A DNA stretch of 39,825 nucleotides from an uncultured Prevotellaceae bacterium (GCA_946625675.1 CAMOTI010000147.1:1-39825); one strand, 5' to 3'. Positions 32,654-39,817 are shown, counted from the stretch's first letter. Made by a program: numbers and translations. The notes: generated from the sequence alone by a model not told the origin.

Positions 32654-33421
32654 ATGGACCCTGATAAACCGACATCACCATTCAGCAGTCTGCTGGACAA
32701 AAGTCGCGGCTTGATAGATGACATCAAGCGCAGCTATCACGACAGCCCATTGTTCAAGACGAACTCCTGTTACTTTTGCGGAAAGCCCATTGTTGGGCGT
32801 TATTACACTGACCTATACGATCACAGCCTTTGTTCGATCCATCCCCGTCGTTTCTGCGTGAGCTGCTCGGGATTCTGCGACAGCGGGAGCATAGAAGTGG
32901 GAGGCGGTAAGTACCTGTGCTCGAGCTGCCAAAATTTCCACACGACACTGAAAGACGCAAAGGAGATGATCAAGATGATCAGGGCCCACTACGAAAAGAT
33001 AGGACTGGGCGTGATTGAACGGTTTCATCTGGAGATGGTGAGCGTGGAAGGTATGAGTCGACTGACATCTGGCGACGTGCTGGGACTTGCCTCAAGTAAT
33101 GGCAGGCGTTATGACATCCACGTATTGGAGAACTTGTCGCATACTGCAATGGTGGGGATTCTGGCGCACGAGATTCTTCATATCTGGCAATTCCAGCGAA
33201 GGCTGAATGCCCCAAACCGAATCAGCGAAGGTTTCTGCGACCTGGGCAGTTATGAGATATACAGTCAGATAAAAACCCAACATTCAGAAGTGAAGATACA
33301 GATGCTTCAGGAAGACCCGAGCCCCATCTACGGCGACGGCTACCGAATCGTGAAGCGCTATTTCGACAAAGCCGGATGGGCAGGAGTAATCAAGAAGATG
33401 GAAGGGTATTTAAGTGAATAG
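32654..33421 (+). CDS. DA1-like metallopeptidase with LIM-like zinc finger
   Basis: This 255-residue protein is probably cytoplasmic (no signal peptide). Residues 39-92 form a treble of Cys/His pairs (C39-x2-C42, H57, C60-x2-H63, C68-x2-C71, C75, C89-x2-C92) like a LIM or related zinc finger, starting CYFCGKPIVGRYY. The second half has a gluzincin site: GILAHEILHIWQ with HEILH at 172-176, then NRISEGFCDLGSYEIY in which Glu192 would be the third zinc ligand. LIM finger plus HExxH plus E-G-[FI]-C is the architecture of plant DA1, a ubiquitin-activated peptidase that limits organ growth. Bacterial versions are known as predicted proteins, but their substrates are not, to my knowledge. It is monocistronic, and a hairpin element follows the stop. 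Confidence 0.75.
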   Translation: MDPDKPTSPFSSLLDKSRGLIDDIKRSYHDSPLFKTNSCYFCGKPIVGRYYTDLYDHSLCSIHPRRFCVSCSGFCDSGSIEVGGGKYLCSSCQNFHTTLKDAKEMIKMIRAHYEKIGLGVIERFHLEMVSVEGMSRLTSGDVLGLASSNGRRYDIHVLENLSHTAMVGILAHEILHIWQFQRRLNAPNRISEGFCDLGSYEIYSQIKTQHSEVKIQMLQEDPSPIYGDGYRIVKRYFDKAGWAGVIKKMEGYLSE

Positions 33422-33438
33422 TGAATAGTGAATAGTGA

Positions 33439-33500
33439 AATCTTGGAGCAGCGAGTGCAAAGTCAAACTTGTTTGAACTTTGCCGAGTCGTGACAAGATT
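33439..33500. repeat. Palindromic element, inverted copy
   Basis: AATCTTG (33439-33445) pairs with CAAGATT (33494-33500), and CAAAGTCAAAC with GTTTGAACTTTG at the centre. The reverse complement contains ACTCGGCAAAGTTCAAAC, aligning with the copies at 34232 and 38883. It is flanked by 7-bp units (AGTGAAT, three copies at about 33419-33439; AGTGAAA after it). Confidence 0.65.
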
Positions 33501-33557
33501 CTACGAAGTGAAAAGTTTATTTACTCCGGCAAAAGTGACTATGTGCTCTGGGTATTT

Positions 33558-33672
33558 CTAGACGGACTAGATGTTCTAGATACTCTAGATTCTTTAGAAA
33601 AACAAGGATGACTAGGCTATCTATCTGAAAAGACAAATTTCATTCAACTTTAAACATTCAACTTTAAACCCA
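33558..33672 (+). repeat. 9-bp array, GGATGACTAGGC, then 7-bp array
   Basis: Five CTAGANNNN units with 9-bp period (33558-33602) are followed by GGATGACTAGGC (33606-33617) and then TTCAACTTTAAACATTCAAC-type 7-mers (33642-33670). The ATG of the phosphatase gene is at 33692. Confidence 0.8.
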
Positions 33673-33691
33673 AAAGACACTTTAAACAGAC

Positions 33692-34201
33692 ATGAAACTC
33701 TATCTGCTACGCCACGGAGAGACCGAAGAGAACGTGAAACACATACTCCAGGGACATATGCCCGGGACACTGACCGCGGCCGGGAAGGCCCAGGCAGTCG
33801 ATGCCGCCGAAGAGCTGAGAGAGCTGGCGGTGGATGCCGTGCTGTGCAGCGACTTGAAACGGTGTACGGACACGTACGAGATTCTGAAAAGGGAGATACC
33901 TGAACTGCCTGAGATGGTGACGACCGCTCTGCTTCGTGAACGTGGCTGGGGATCGGCTACCGGGATGATAGCCGACGGAAAGACCTGGATAGAGATTCCG
34001 AAAGACGCCGAGAGCATGGGCCAGCTGAAAGCCCGCGCCCGGATATTTCTGGACTTCGTGCGCAGCACTTATGGCGGCAAACACGTGCTGGCCATCAGCC
34101 ATGGCCTGTTCTGCCGGGTGATTCAATGTGTGCTGGCAGGAAACGAGGTGAAGGACATCGTGCCGATGAAAAACGCAGAAGTAAGGGAGATAGAGATTTG
34201 A
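33692..34201 (+). CDS. Histidine phosphatase family protein
   Basis: This 169-residue phosphoglycerate-mutase-like phosphatase begins MKLYLLRHGETEEN, with the phospho-accepting His8 in RHGE. It continues LQGHMPGTLTAAGKAQA, LCSDLKRCTDTYEIL and VLAISHGLFCRVIQ with the second catalytic His. It is cytoplasmic. Substrates in this family range from phosphoglycerate and fructose bisphosphate to nucleoside and cobalamin intermediates, and the sequence does not decide. No cobalamin genes are near. It is preceded by 9-bp and 7-bp arrays and followed by a palindromic element. Confidence 0.9.
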   Translation: MKLYLLRHGETEENVKHILQGHMPGTLTAAGKAQAVDAAEELRELAVDAVLCSDLKRCTDTYEILKREIPELPEMVTTALLRERGWGSATGMIADGKTWIEIPKDAESMGQLKARARIFLDFVRSTYGGKHVLAISHGLFCRVIQCVLAGNEVKDIVPMKNAEVREIEI

Positions 34202-34231
34202 AATTTTGAGGTTTGAGATTTATTAGCATGA

Positions 34232-34291
34232 TTCTCGGCTGCGCTCGGCATAATTGAAGCGAGCTTCATTCTGCTCTCGCTTGCACGAGAA
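34232..34291. repeat. Palindromic element, best-preserved copy
   Basis: TTCTCG (34232-34237) pairs with CGAGAA (34286-34291), and the centre TGAAGCGAGCTTCA is self-complementary. GGCTGCGCTCGGCA on the left matches imperfectly with TGCTCTCGCTTGC on the right. It is flanked on both sides by 7-bp GAGATTT/GAGGTTT units. Confidence 0.75.
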
Positions 34292-34300
34292 TTGAGGTTT

Positions 34301-34392
34301 GAGGTTTAGCCATGCGGCTGAGAGGGGGCTAGACGTTATAGAATTTGAGGTTTGAGATTTGAGGTTTAGCCATGCGGCTGAGAGGGGCTAAT
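34301..34392. repeat. 30-bp direct repeat, 60 bp apart
   Basis: GAGGTTTAGCCATGCGGCTG plus AGAGGGG occurs at 34301 and again at 34361. The interval between them consists of further 7-bp GAGNTTT units. Confidence 0.8.
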
Positions 34393-34515
34393 ATGCTCTA
34401 TAGATTCTATATGCTCTAGATATTATGAATTTTAATGGATGACTAGGCATAAATCGGTCGTCATTCAACTTTAAACTTTAAACTTTCAACTTTAAACCTT
34501 AAACTTTAAACCATT
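34390..34515. repeat. Array block without a downstream gene
   Basis: A weak CTATA/CTAGA 9-mer stretch (about 34397-34425), GGATGACTAGGC (34437-34448) and a long G-free 7-bp array of ACTTTAA/ACTTTCA type (34463-34513) repeat the block seen before the phosphatase gene. Here the next gene runs the other way. The whole 34202-34524 gap is repeat DNA. Confidence 0.75.
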
Positions 34516-34524
34516 CACATGCCA

Positions 34525-35466
34525 TTATCCAACAAAGAGCGTGGCGATGAGCCAGAGGATAAGAATGATGGAGAGGAGGATGTCCGGGATACGTCCCTTG
34601 GCAAACGAAGTGAAATGGCCGAAAAGGATGGCAGCATTGACCATAGCCAAAGGGAAAAGGAAACGGAAAAGCTGCGGCTCCATCCAGATGAAAAAGAAAA
34701 TCGATGCCGCATGCAGGCATACCACATAATAATCCATGCGCATGCGGCTACGGTTGAGATGGATGTTGACAAAGAAATCGACACCTCCCACGAGAGCCAT
34801 AGACAGCGCAACCCAGAAAGACCAACGGAATTTGGGCGGCATGATGCCGAGACCGCCTGACGCGAACTGTGTCATGAGAGCCAGATGGGCGGAACATCCG
34901 CCTTCGACATCTATCCAGGGGGAGAGTCCAGCCCAAAACCAATAAGGGGCAGAGATGCCGAGCAGGGAGGCGACAATGACCTTGAGCGAGAGTTCACGCA
35001 GGATGCCAAACGAGACAAGATTGACAATAAGCAGCCAGACGAGCTGGGGGCAGAAAAGTGTGGCCACGCCTAAAGCCAGGTTGACCGAAAATGCCGCCAG
35101 GGGCGCCTGCTTCGACTGGTAAGCACCCAAAAGCATGATATATGCAATCAGATAGGCAACGACAACGATCTGCGCCTTCTGGAGCGGATGGACAAACGTG
35201 GCCATGGCCACAAGCAGCATCATGGTGAGGCTGATGGTGCGGTCGGTGTTTCCGAGCAGGCTGTAGCGTGTGGCCAACTCTGCAATGAGATAGACCGCAG
35301 CCGCACAAGCCACCATGCCGAACAGATAGTCGAAGAAGGGGGAGAGAACCACTGAATGCGGTATTTTCCCGCCCAGTCCGAACCATCCGTTCATAATCCA
35401 CGCAAAGAACGTGAACACGAGTGCCACAGGCCATACCAGCCTGTTTTTAGAATATGCCTCCAGCAT
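34525..35466 (-). CDS. Multipass membrane protein, DUF6427-like
   Basis: This 313-residue protein has about eight hydrophobic segments (for example LVWPVALVFTFFAWIMNGWFG, YLFGMVACAAAVYLIAELA, QIVVVAYLIAYIMLLGA, FFIWMEPQLFRFLFPLAMV), so it is an inner-membrane protein. The layout resembles Bacteroidetes membrane proteins grouped as DUF6427, but I am not sure of that family name. No transport or enzyme motif is visible. It starts 170 bases after purD on the same strand; that gap contains two CCGCATG motifs and two 7-bp arrays. Confidence 0.75.
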   Translation of the reverse strand: MLEAYSKNRLVWPVALVFTFFAWIMNGWFGLGGKIPHSVVLSPFFDYLFGMVACAAAVYLIAELATRYSLLGNTDRTISLTMMLLVAMATFVHPLQKAQIVVVAYLIAYIMLLGAYQSKQAPLAAFSVNLALGVATLFCPQLVWLLIVNLVSFGILRELSLKVIVASLLGISAPYWFWAGLSPWIDVEGGCSAHLALMTQFASGGLGIMPPKFRWSFWVALSMALVGGVDFFVNIHLNRSRMRMDYYVVCLHAASIFFFIWMEPQLFRFLFPLAMVNAAILFGHFTSFAKGRIPDILLSIILILWLIATLFVG

Positions 35467-35469
35467 GAT

Positions 35470-35561
35470 TAGTTGAAAGTTTAAAGTTGAAAGTTTAAAG
35501 AGCCATGCGGACGGTTTGTTTAGTTGAAAGTTTAAAGATTAAAGTTGAAAGAGTCATGCGG
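35470..35561 (-). repeat. Two CCGCATG-plus-7-mer modules before the membrane gene
   Basis: Read on the minus strand: CCGCATGACTCTTTCAACTT with a 7-bp array, then CCGCATGGCTCTTTAAACTT with a second array ending four bases from the ATG at 35466. The same CCGCATGG-[7-mer] module precedes the ATG at 13102. Confidence 0.75.
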
Positions 35562-35636
35562 ATTGTTTTTCGAGGATTCGAAGCAACGACATTCCGACAT
35601 TCCTATGCGATGACTCTTCGAGGGAAGGAGGCAAAA

Positions 35637-36968
35637 TCAGAGGTCTGCTCCGATGTCGGACCGGAAATACCGCTTCTCGAAATTGATTTTCTTTGCCTCA
35701 GTGAAAGACTTCTGGAGCGCCTCCGCCTTGTCGGCTCCATAAGAGCTGACAGCGATGACACGGCCGCCGGCAGTGACCACCTGGCCGTCCTTGAGCGCTG
35801 TCCCCGCATGGAAAACGACAGAACCGTCGACCTGGTCGATGCCGGAAATGGGGAACCCCTTATCGTATTTCTCGGGATATCCACCTGAAACGAGCATGAC
35901 GCAGACAGCAGAGCGGGGGTCAATCTCCAGGGACTTCTGAGCCAAGTTGCCCTCTGCCACCCCTTCGAAAAGTTCGACAATGTCGCTCTTCAGTCGCAGC
36001 ATGACTGTCTCCGTCTCCGGATCGCCCATTCTCACGTTATACTCGATGACCATAGGGTCGCCTGCCTTGGCGCAGGAATAGTTGCGGTCTACGCGGATAA
36101 GCCCGAGGAAGATAAAGCCTTTATAGTCGATGCCCTCAGCCGCCAGTCCTTCGACAGTGGGGCGGATGATGCGGTCCTCCACCTTCTTCATGAACTCATC
36201 GTCGGCAAACGGTACGGGCGAGACACTGCCCATGCCTCCGGTGTTGAGCCCTGTGTCGTGCTCGCCGATGCGCTTGTAGTCCTTGGCCTCAGGGAGTATC
36301 TTGTAGTTTTTTCCGTCGGTGATGACAAAGACGGAACATTCAATTCCGCTGAGGAACTCCTCGATGACGACCTTTGCGCTGGCTTGTCCGAACATACCGT
36401 CGAGCATCTGCGCCAGCTCTTTCTTCGCCTCTTCGAGGGTAGGCACAATCAGCACTCCCTTACCGGCGCAGAGCCCGTCGGCTTTCAGCACGTAAGGCGG
36501 CTGGAGCGTCTCGAGGAACCGGTAGCCCTCCTCCAGATTGTCGGCCGAGAAAGCGCGGTAAGCGGCAGTAGGAATGTCATGACGCTGCATAAACCCTTTT
36601 GCAAACTCCTTGGAGCCCTCGAGCACAGCCCCGGCCTTGGAAGGGCCGATGACGGGGATGGAGGCAAGTCGCTGGTCGGCCTTGAAGAAGTCGTAGACTC
36701 CGTTGACCAACGGGTCCTCCGGCCCTACCACCACCATGTCGATGGCGTTGGCAAGGACGAAATCGCGGATGGCATCGAAGTCGTTCACCTTGATATTGAC
36801 GTTCTCGCAGGGAGCGAACGTGTGCTCCCCCACCCTGTCGTTGGCAGGGATGTCGGTCGTTCCGGCATTACCCGGTGCGACAAAGAGTTTGTCGATTTTC
36901 TCACTCTGGCAGATCTTCCATGCCAAGGCATGCTCGCGTCCGCCACTTCCAAGCAGTAACAGTTTCAT
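35637..36968 (-). CDS. purD: Phosphoribosylamine-glycine ligase
   Basis: This 443-residue ATP-grasp enzyme makes glycinamide ribonucleotide from phosphoribosylamine and glycine, the second step of purine synthesis. Motifs are [19 protein letters not shown] at the N-terminus, [35 protein letters not shown] (ATP-grasp), [14 protein letters not shown] (metal-binding) and [17 protein letters not shown]. It is slightly longer than the usual 420-430 residues, with small insertions but no frameshift. It is monocistronic or co-transcribed with the membrane gene. Confidence 0.96.
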   Translation of the reverse strand: MKLLLLGSGGREHALAWKICQSEKIDKLFVAPGNAGTTDIPANDRVGEHTFAPCENVNIKVNDFDAIRDFVLANAIDMVVVGPEDPLVNGVYDFFKADQRLASIPVIGPSKAGAVLEGSKEFAKGFMQRHDIPTAAYRAFSADNLEEGYRFLETLQPPYVLKADGLCAGKGVLIVPTLEEAKKELAQMLDGMFGQASAKVVIEEFLSGIECSVFVITDGKNYKILPEAKDYKRIGEHDTGLNTGGMGSVSPVPFADDEFMKKVEDRIIRPTVEGLAAEGIDYKGFIFLGLIRVDRNYSCAKAGDPMVIEYNVRMGDPETETVMLRLKSDIVELFEGVAEGNLAQKSLEIDPRSAVCVMLVSGGYPEKYDKGFPISGIDQVDGSVVFHAGTALKDGQVVTAGGRVIAVSSYGADKAEALQKSFTEAKKINFEKRYFRSDIGADL

Positions 36969-36994
36969 ATATTGACAGTTTTGGTTTCCTTTTG

Positions 36995-37002
36995 CAAAGT
37001 TA
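36995..37002 (-). promoter_or_regulatory. Probable -7 box of purD
   Basis: TAACTTTG on the minus strand, about 27 bases before the ATG. There is no TTTG at the -33 distance, where the sequence is an A/T run. Confidence 0.5.
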
Positions 37003-37032
37003 CGAAATAAAAATGAAAAAAAAGTTTATTTT

Positions 37033-37066
37033 AAGTGAATAGTGAAAAGTGAAAAGTGAAAAGTGC
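37033..37066. repeat. 7-bp AGTGAAA array
   Basis: AGTGAAT once and AGTGAAA three times in a row, then AGTG. On the minus strand it reads TTTCACT, G-free in the sense of purD, and lies upstream of the purD -7 box. Confidence 0.8.
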
Positions 37067-37182
37067 AGTTACTTCTGTGTACGATTCCTGAAAGGCTATG
37101 CGACAAAATAAAGAGTAAGAGAGGCTGTCTGTCGCAAAAACGGGAGGGTGTCGCAACGAAGCTGAAGGAAAAAGGGCGGGAA

Positions 37183-37215
37183 ATTTCGGTGGGCGGGAAA
37201 ACGGGCGTAACTTTG
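37183..37215 (+). promoter_or_regulatory. Probable promoter of a small ORF
   Basis: TTTCG around 37184-37187, 20 bases, then TAACTTTG at 37208-37215. The -7 box is perfect and the -33 box is weak. Confidence 0.5.
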
Positions 37216-37294
37216 CAGCGTCAACAAGAGAATGCAAGACATTTTCTGACAGCAGAAAAAAAGAATCATAAATCAGTCTTAAAAAGCGGCGATC

Positions 37295-37447
37295 ATGAAC
37301 ACTTCAAAACATAACTATAAGCAATCATTCCTCAAAAGGGCATTTCGCAAAATCGCCAAATTGTTTCTCATCAGTTTCAACACCGTGAGCAAGTACAACG
37401 GCCTGTCCGTTTTCATCAACTACACTCCTCGCGGAGCGGCGATATAA
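37295..37447 (+). CDS. Candidate 50-residue basic protein
   Basis: An ATG frame encodes 50 residues: a basic start (MNTSKHNYKQSFLKRAFRKI), a hydrophobic stretch (AKLFLISF) and the end NGLSVFINYTPRGAAI. It is too short to judge by length. Support comes from context: a TAACTTTG promoter 80 bases upstream, a strong terminator 70 bases downstream, and no other gene in the 650-base gap. I recognise no family. A basic amphipathic peptide could associate with membrane or nucleic acid. The alternative is a small RNA with a chance frame. Confidence 0.5.
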   Translation: MNTSKHNYKQSFLKRAFRKIAKLFLISFNTVSKYNGLSVFINYTPRGAAI

Positions 37448-37517
37448 GCCCAATAAAACCTAGACCTAAAAATCCACCTAAACCTGAAAATCGTAACCTA
37501 AACCTGAATTTCTGACG

Positions 37518-37559
37518 CGTGTCTTCCTTCGTTATTTATAGCGATGGAAGCACGTTTTT
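37518..37559 (+). terminator. Terminator downstream of the small ORF
   Basis: CGTG-CTTCC-TCG on the left pairs with CGA-GGAAG-CACG on the right (one bulge, one mismatch), followed by TTTTT at 37555-37559. Two ACCTAAACCTGAA repeats precede it at about 37474-37509. Confidence 0.7.
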
Positions 37560-37593
37560 CGTGATTGACTGCCACATTCTCCCATTTTTTTCT

Positions 37594-37601
37594 TAATTTT
37601 G
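37594..37601 (+). promoter_or_regulatory. Probable -7 box of the MFS gene
   Basis: TAATTTTG matches TAnnTTTG. The leader would be only about 10 bases, and the -33 element is not clear. Confidence 0.4.
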
Positions 37602-37617
37602 CGTTGAATTTCTGATT

Positions 37618-38847
37618 ATGGAAACAAACGCAAGCAAAGAAAAACTGTGGAACAGTAACTACTGCAAGGTGATGGCTGCGAATTTCTCGCTGTTCTTTGC
37701 CTTCTACGTGCTGACTCCACTGCTACCAATTTATCTCAGTGAACATTTTCATGCGACGAAAGACGTGATTGGCATGGTGCTGTCCGGCTATACGATCGTG
37801 GCAATGCTTTTCCGGCCCTTCAGCGGCTATTTCGTGGACTCGTTTCCAAGAAAGCAGGTGCTTATGGTCTGTTTTGCCGCCTTCTCCATCTTCTTCGCAG
37901 GATACCTGGCGGCATCGACCCTGCTGCTGTTCACGATTGTGAGGACCCTCCACGGCGGTCCCTTCGGCGCGCTGACCGTGGCAAACTCTACAGTGGCCAT
38001 CGACGTGCTGCCATCGAGCCGCAGGACGGAAGGTATCGGCTACTACGGCATGAGCAACAACTTGGCGATGGCCATTGCCCCCACCATCGGCATCTTCATC
38101 TACAAATACACGGAGAGTTTCGAATTCCTGTTCTGGCTGGCGCTGGTGGTTGCCATCGCAGGCATGGCGGTGGACAGCACGGTGAAGCTGGCACAGAAGG
38201 AAATCGCGGTGAACAAATCGAAGCTGTCGCTCGACCGGTTCTTCCTGACCCGAGGTTGGCTGCTGGGCCTGAACATGGTGGCGTTCGGATTCTGCTTCGG
38301 TGTGCTGAGCAACTACCTGGCCATCTACGGAAAGGAAGAGCTGGGAATCACGGGTGGTACCGGCACCTATTTCCTGCTCTGCTCCGTGGGATTGATACTG
38401 TCCAGGCTCCAAGGAGGCAAGGCGCTCCGCAAAGGCCTGCTCACCCATAACGCCGGGGAGGGAATCCTGATCTCGCTCGTGGGCTACACCCTGTTCATCG
38501 CCCTCCCCACCCTCTTTCCGGGAAACCCGCTGGCGATATGGACGGGCTATTACGGCTCTGCTATCCTGATCGGCCTCGGCAACGGCCATATGTGGCCGGC
38601 ATTCCAGAACATGACCATCAGCGTGGCACACAACAACCAACGTGGCACAGCCAACTCCACCATCCTGATATCCTGGGACATCGGAATGGGACTGGGCATC
38701 CTGGCGGGCGGCGTGATCTCAGAACTTCTGGGCTACGGCATGGCTTTCTGGACCGTGGCTGGGGTGAACGCACTGGGAGCGGCGACATTCTTTGCGTTTA
38801 CAAAGCAGTTCTTCCTCAAACGAAACCTGAACCCGGAGCTCAGGTAA
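37618..38847 (+). CDS. MFS transporter
   Basis: This 409-residue protein has about 12 transmembrane helices and belongs to the major facilitator superfamily. The first half has NFSLFFAFYVLTPLLPIYLSEHF and the signature loop GYTIVAMLFRPFSGYFVDSFPRKQ (motif A form, G-x-x-x-D-x-x-x-R/K-x), then RTLHGGPFGALTVANST. The second half starts after a basic loop near residue 200 and ends with a Lys/Arg-rich tail. It resembles drug/arabinose-efflux-type carriers, but the substrate is not predictable. It has no operon partners. Confidence 0.9.
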   Translation: METNASKEKLWNSNYCKVMAANFSLFFAFYVLTPLLPIYLSEHFHATKDVIGMVLSGYTIVAMLFRPFSGYFVDSFPRKQVLMVCFAAFSIFFAGYLAASTLLLFTIVRTLHGGPFGALTVANSTVAIDVLPSSRRTEGIGYYGMSNNLAMAIAPTIGIFIYKYTESFEFLFWLALVVAIAGMAVDSTVKLAQKEIAVNKSKLSLDRFFLTRGWLLGLNMVAFGFCFGVLSNYLAIYGKEELGITGGTGTYFLLCSVGLILSRLQGGKALRKGLLTHNAGEGILISLVGYTLFIALPTLFPGNPLAIWTGYYGSAILIGLGNGHMWPAFQNMTISVAHNNQRGTANSTILISWDIGMGLGILAGGVISELLGYGMAFWTVAGVNALGAATFFAFTKQFFLKRNLNPELR

Positions 38848-38882
38848 TTTTGAAATTTGAGATTTGAAATTTATTTACAATG

Positions 38883-38942
38883 TTTTCGGCTGCCCTCAAC
38901 AGATCTCAAGCAAGCTTGGCTTTGTATTCGCTTGCACGAAAA
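38883..38942. repeat. Palindromic element, third copy
   Basis: TTTTCG (38883-38888) pairs with CGAAAA (38937-38942). The centre CAAGCAAGCTTG is self-complementary. It is flanked on both sides by GAAATTT/GAGATTT 7-mers, like the copy at 34232. Confidence 0.75.
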
Positions 38943-38959
38943 TTGAAATTTGAGATTTA

Positions 38960-39290
38960 TTTCCCGGACGAAGACATTGGGAGATATTCATGTTGCGACT
39001 TGACCGTGCTTCGCCGGTCGAATGTGCGGACAAGTACGTCCACAACCACAGAGCGGATGGGTTCATTACAAATCAGAGACGTCTGAGTTTCATCGGTAGG
39101 ATACCGACGCTACTACACGAAGAGACGTAACCGATGCGTTTCGCTGACGGGAGGAGTAGTAAGAAGCGATTGTGTCTTTACATGAAATACGTTTCAGGCA
39201 CGCACTACGGTATACGCTACATATAACCGCACTACGTATCTGAAACGTACTAACTATAAAACAGAATTAGTTGCTCCAGAATCTGCTATA
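38960..39290. other. Gene-free stretch with several inverted repeats
   Basis: I see no ORF with coding character. Visible pairings are GACCG/CGGTC near 39000-39018, TCGGTA/TACCGA near 39093-39107, and TACGTTTCAG/CTGAAACGTA (39188-39197 with 39240-39249) enclosing two copies of CGCACTACG. No promoter or T-tract terminator was found. Confidence 0.4.
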
Positions 39291-39293
39291 ATA

Positions 39294-39692
39294 CTATTTG
39301 AGGTAGCCCAGGGTTTTGCAGCGTTTGCACTTCTTTCCCACATCGAAGCCTTCGATATCGGTGTAGCCCTCGCCATTGCAGTTAGGACAGAGCTTGACAG
39401 GCTTGAGATACTGAGCCGACACCCAGCCCTTGCAATGGTACTCATAAATCATGGATGAAACCTCGACGTAGCAAAATCCGTTCTGTCGCTTACCAAGGTA
39501 GGTGACAAGCTGACCCTTGTCAAGCTGGCATTTCTCATCTGAGAAATCCTCCCTCGCCACGGGATAGTTCTTTCCAGGGCCAGTACGGACATTCACGTTC
39601 TGTCCGGTGCTGAGGAATCCCTGTCTTACTTTCTGTGCGTGTATCGCAATTACAGAAAGCATCATCATGCATATCAATAAAAGACGTTTCAT
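39294..39692 (-). CDS. Exported SH3b protein with DnaJ-like zinc motif
   Basis: This 132-residue protein has a signal peptide (1-20, AIHAQ). Residues about 24-97 form a bacterial SH3 domain (NVNVRTGPGKNYPV, then GQLVTYLGKRQNGFCYVEV and GWVSAQYL), a fold that often binds peptidoglycan. The C-terminal 32 residues hold CPNCNGEGY (Cys102, Cys105) and CKRCKTLGYL (Cys122, Cys125), the two halves of a DnaJ-type CxxCxGxG zinc module. Finding that cytoplasmic motif on an exported SH3b protein is unusual. If the periplasm is oxidising the cysteines may form disulfides instead. The length is complete, and it is monocistronic with its own promoter. Confidence 0.8.
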   Translation of the reverse strand: MKRLLLICMMMLSVIAIHAQKVRQGFLSTGQNVNVRTGPGKNYPVAREDFSDEKCQLDKGQLVTYLGKRQNGFCYVEVSSMIYEYHCKGWVSAQYLKPVKLCPNCNGEGYTDIEGFDVGKKCKRCKTLGYLK

Positions 39693-39739
39693 AAGTGATT
39701 GTTTTTTTATTTGACATTATGTATTTTGCAACTCAACGG

Positions 39740-39769
39740 CAAATATACACAAAAATCGGGAACAACAAA
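39740..39769 (-). promoter_or_regulatory. Promoter of the SH3b gene
   Basis: On the minus strand TTTG (complement of 39766-39769), 18 bases, TATATTTG (complement of 39740-39747). Confidence 0.65.
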
Positions 39770-39809
39770 TAAAAAAATGAAGAAAACTCAGGAAAAACGC
39801 ATAATTGCA

Positions 39810-39817
39810 TACATTTG
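39810..39817 (+). promoter_or_regulatory. Possible -7 box reading out of the window
   Basis: TACATTTG fits TAnnTTTG. The -33 element is not evident, and any gene it serves lies beyond the window. Confidence 0.3.

Noticed and set aside
34519-34860. Plus-strand open frame just after a G-free 7-mer array
   Set aside because: Its position is tempting given the leader pattern, but the product is a highly charged, motif-free antisense copy of a convincing multipass membrane protein.
39188-39249. Inverted repeat considered as an integron attC site
   Set aside because: It lacks the R'/R'' consensus boxes, and no integrase or cassette gene is near.
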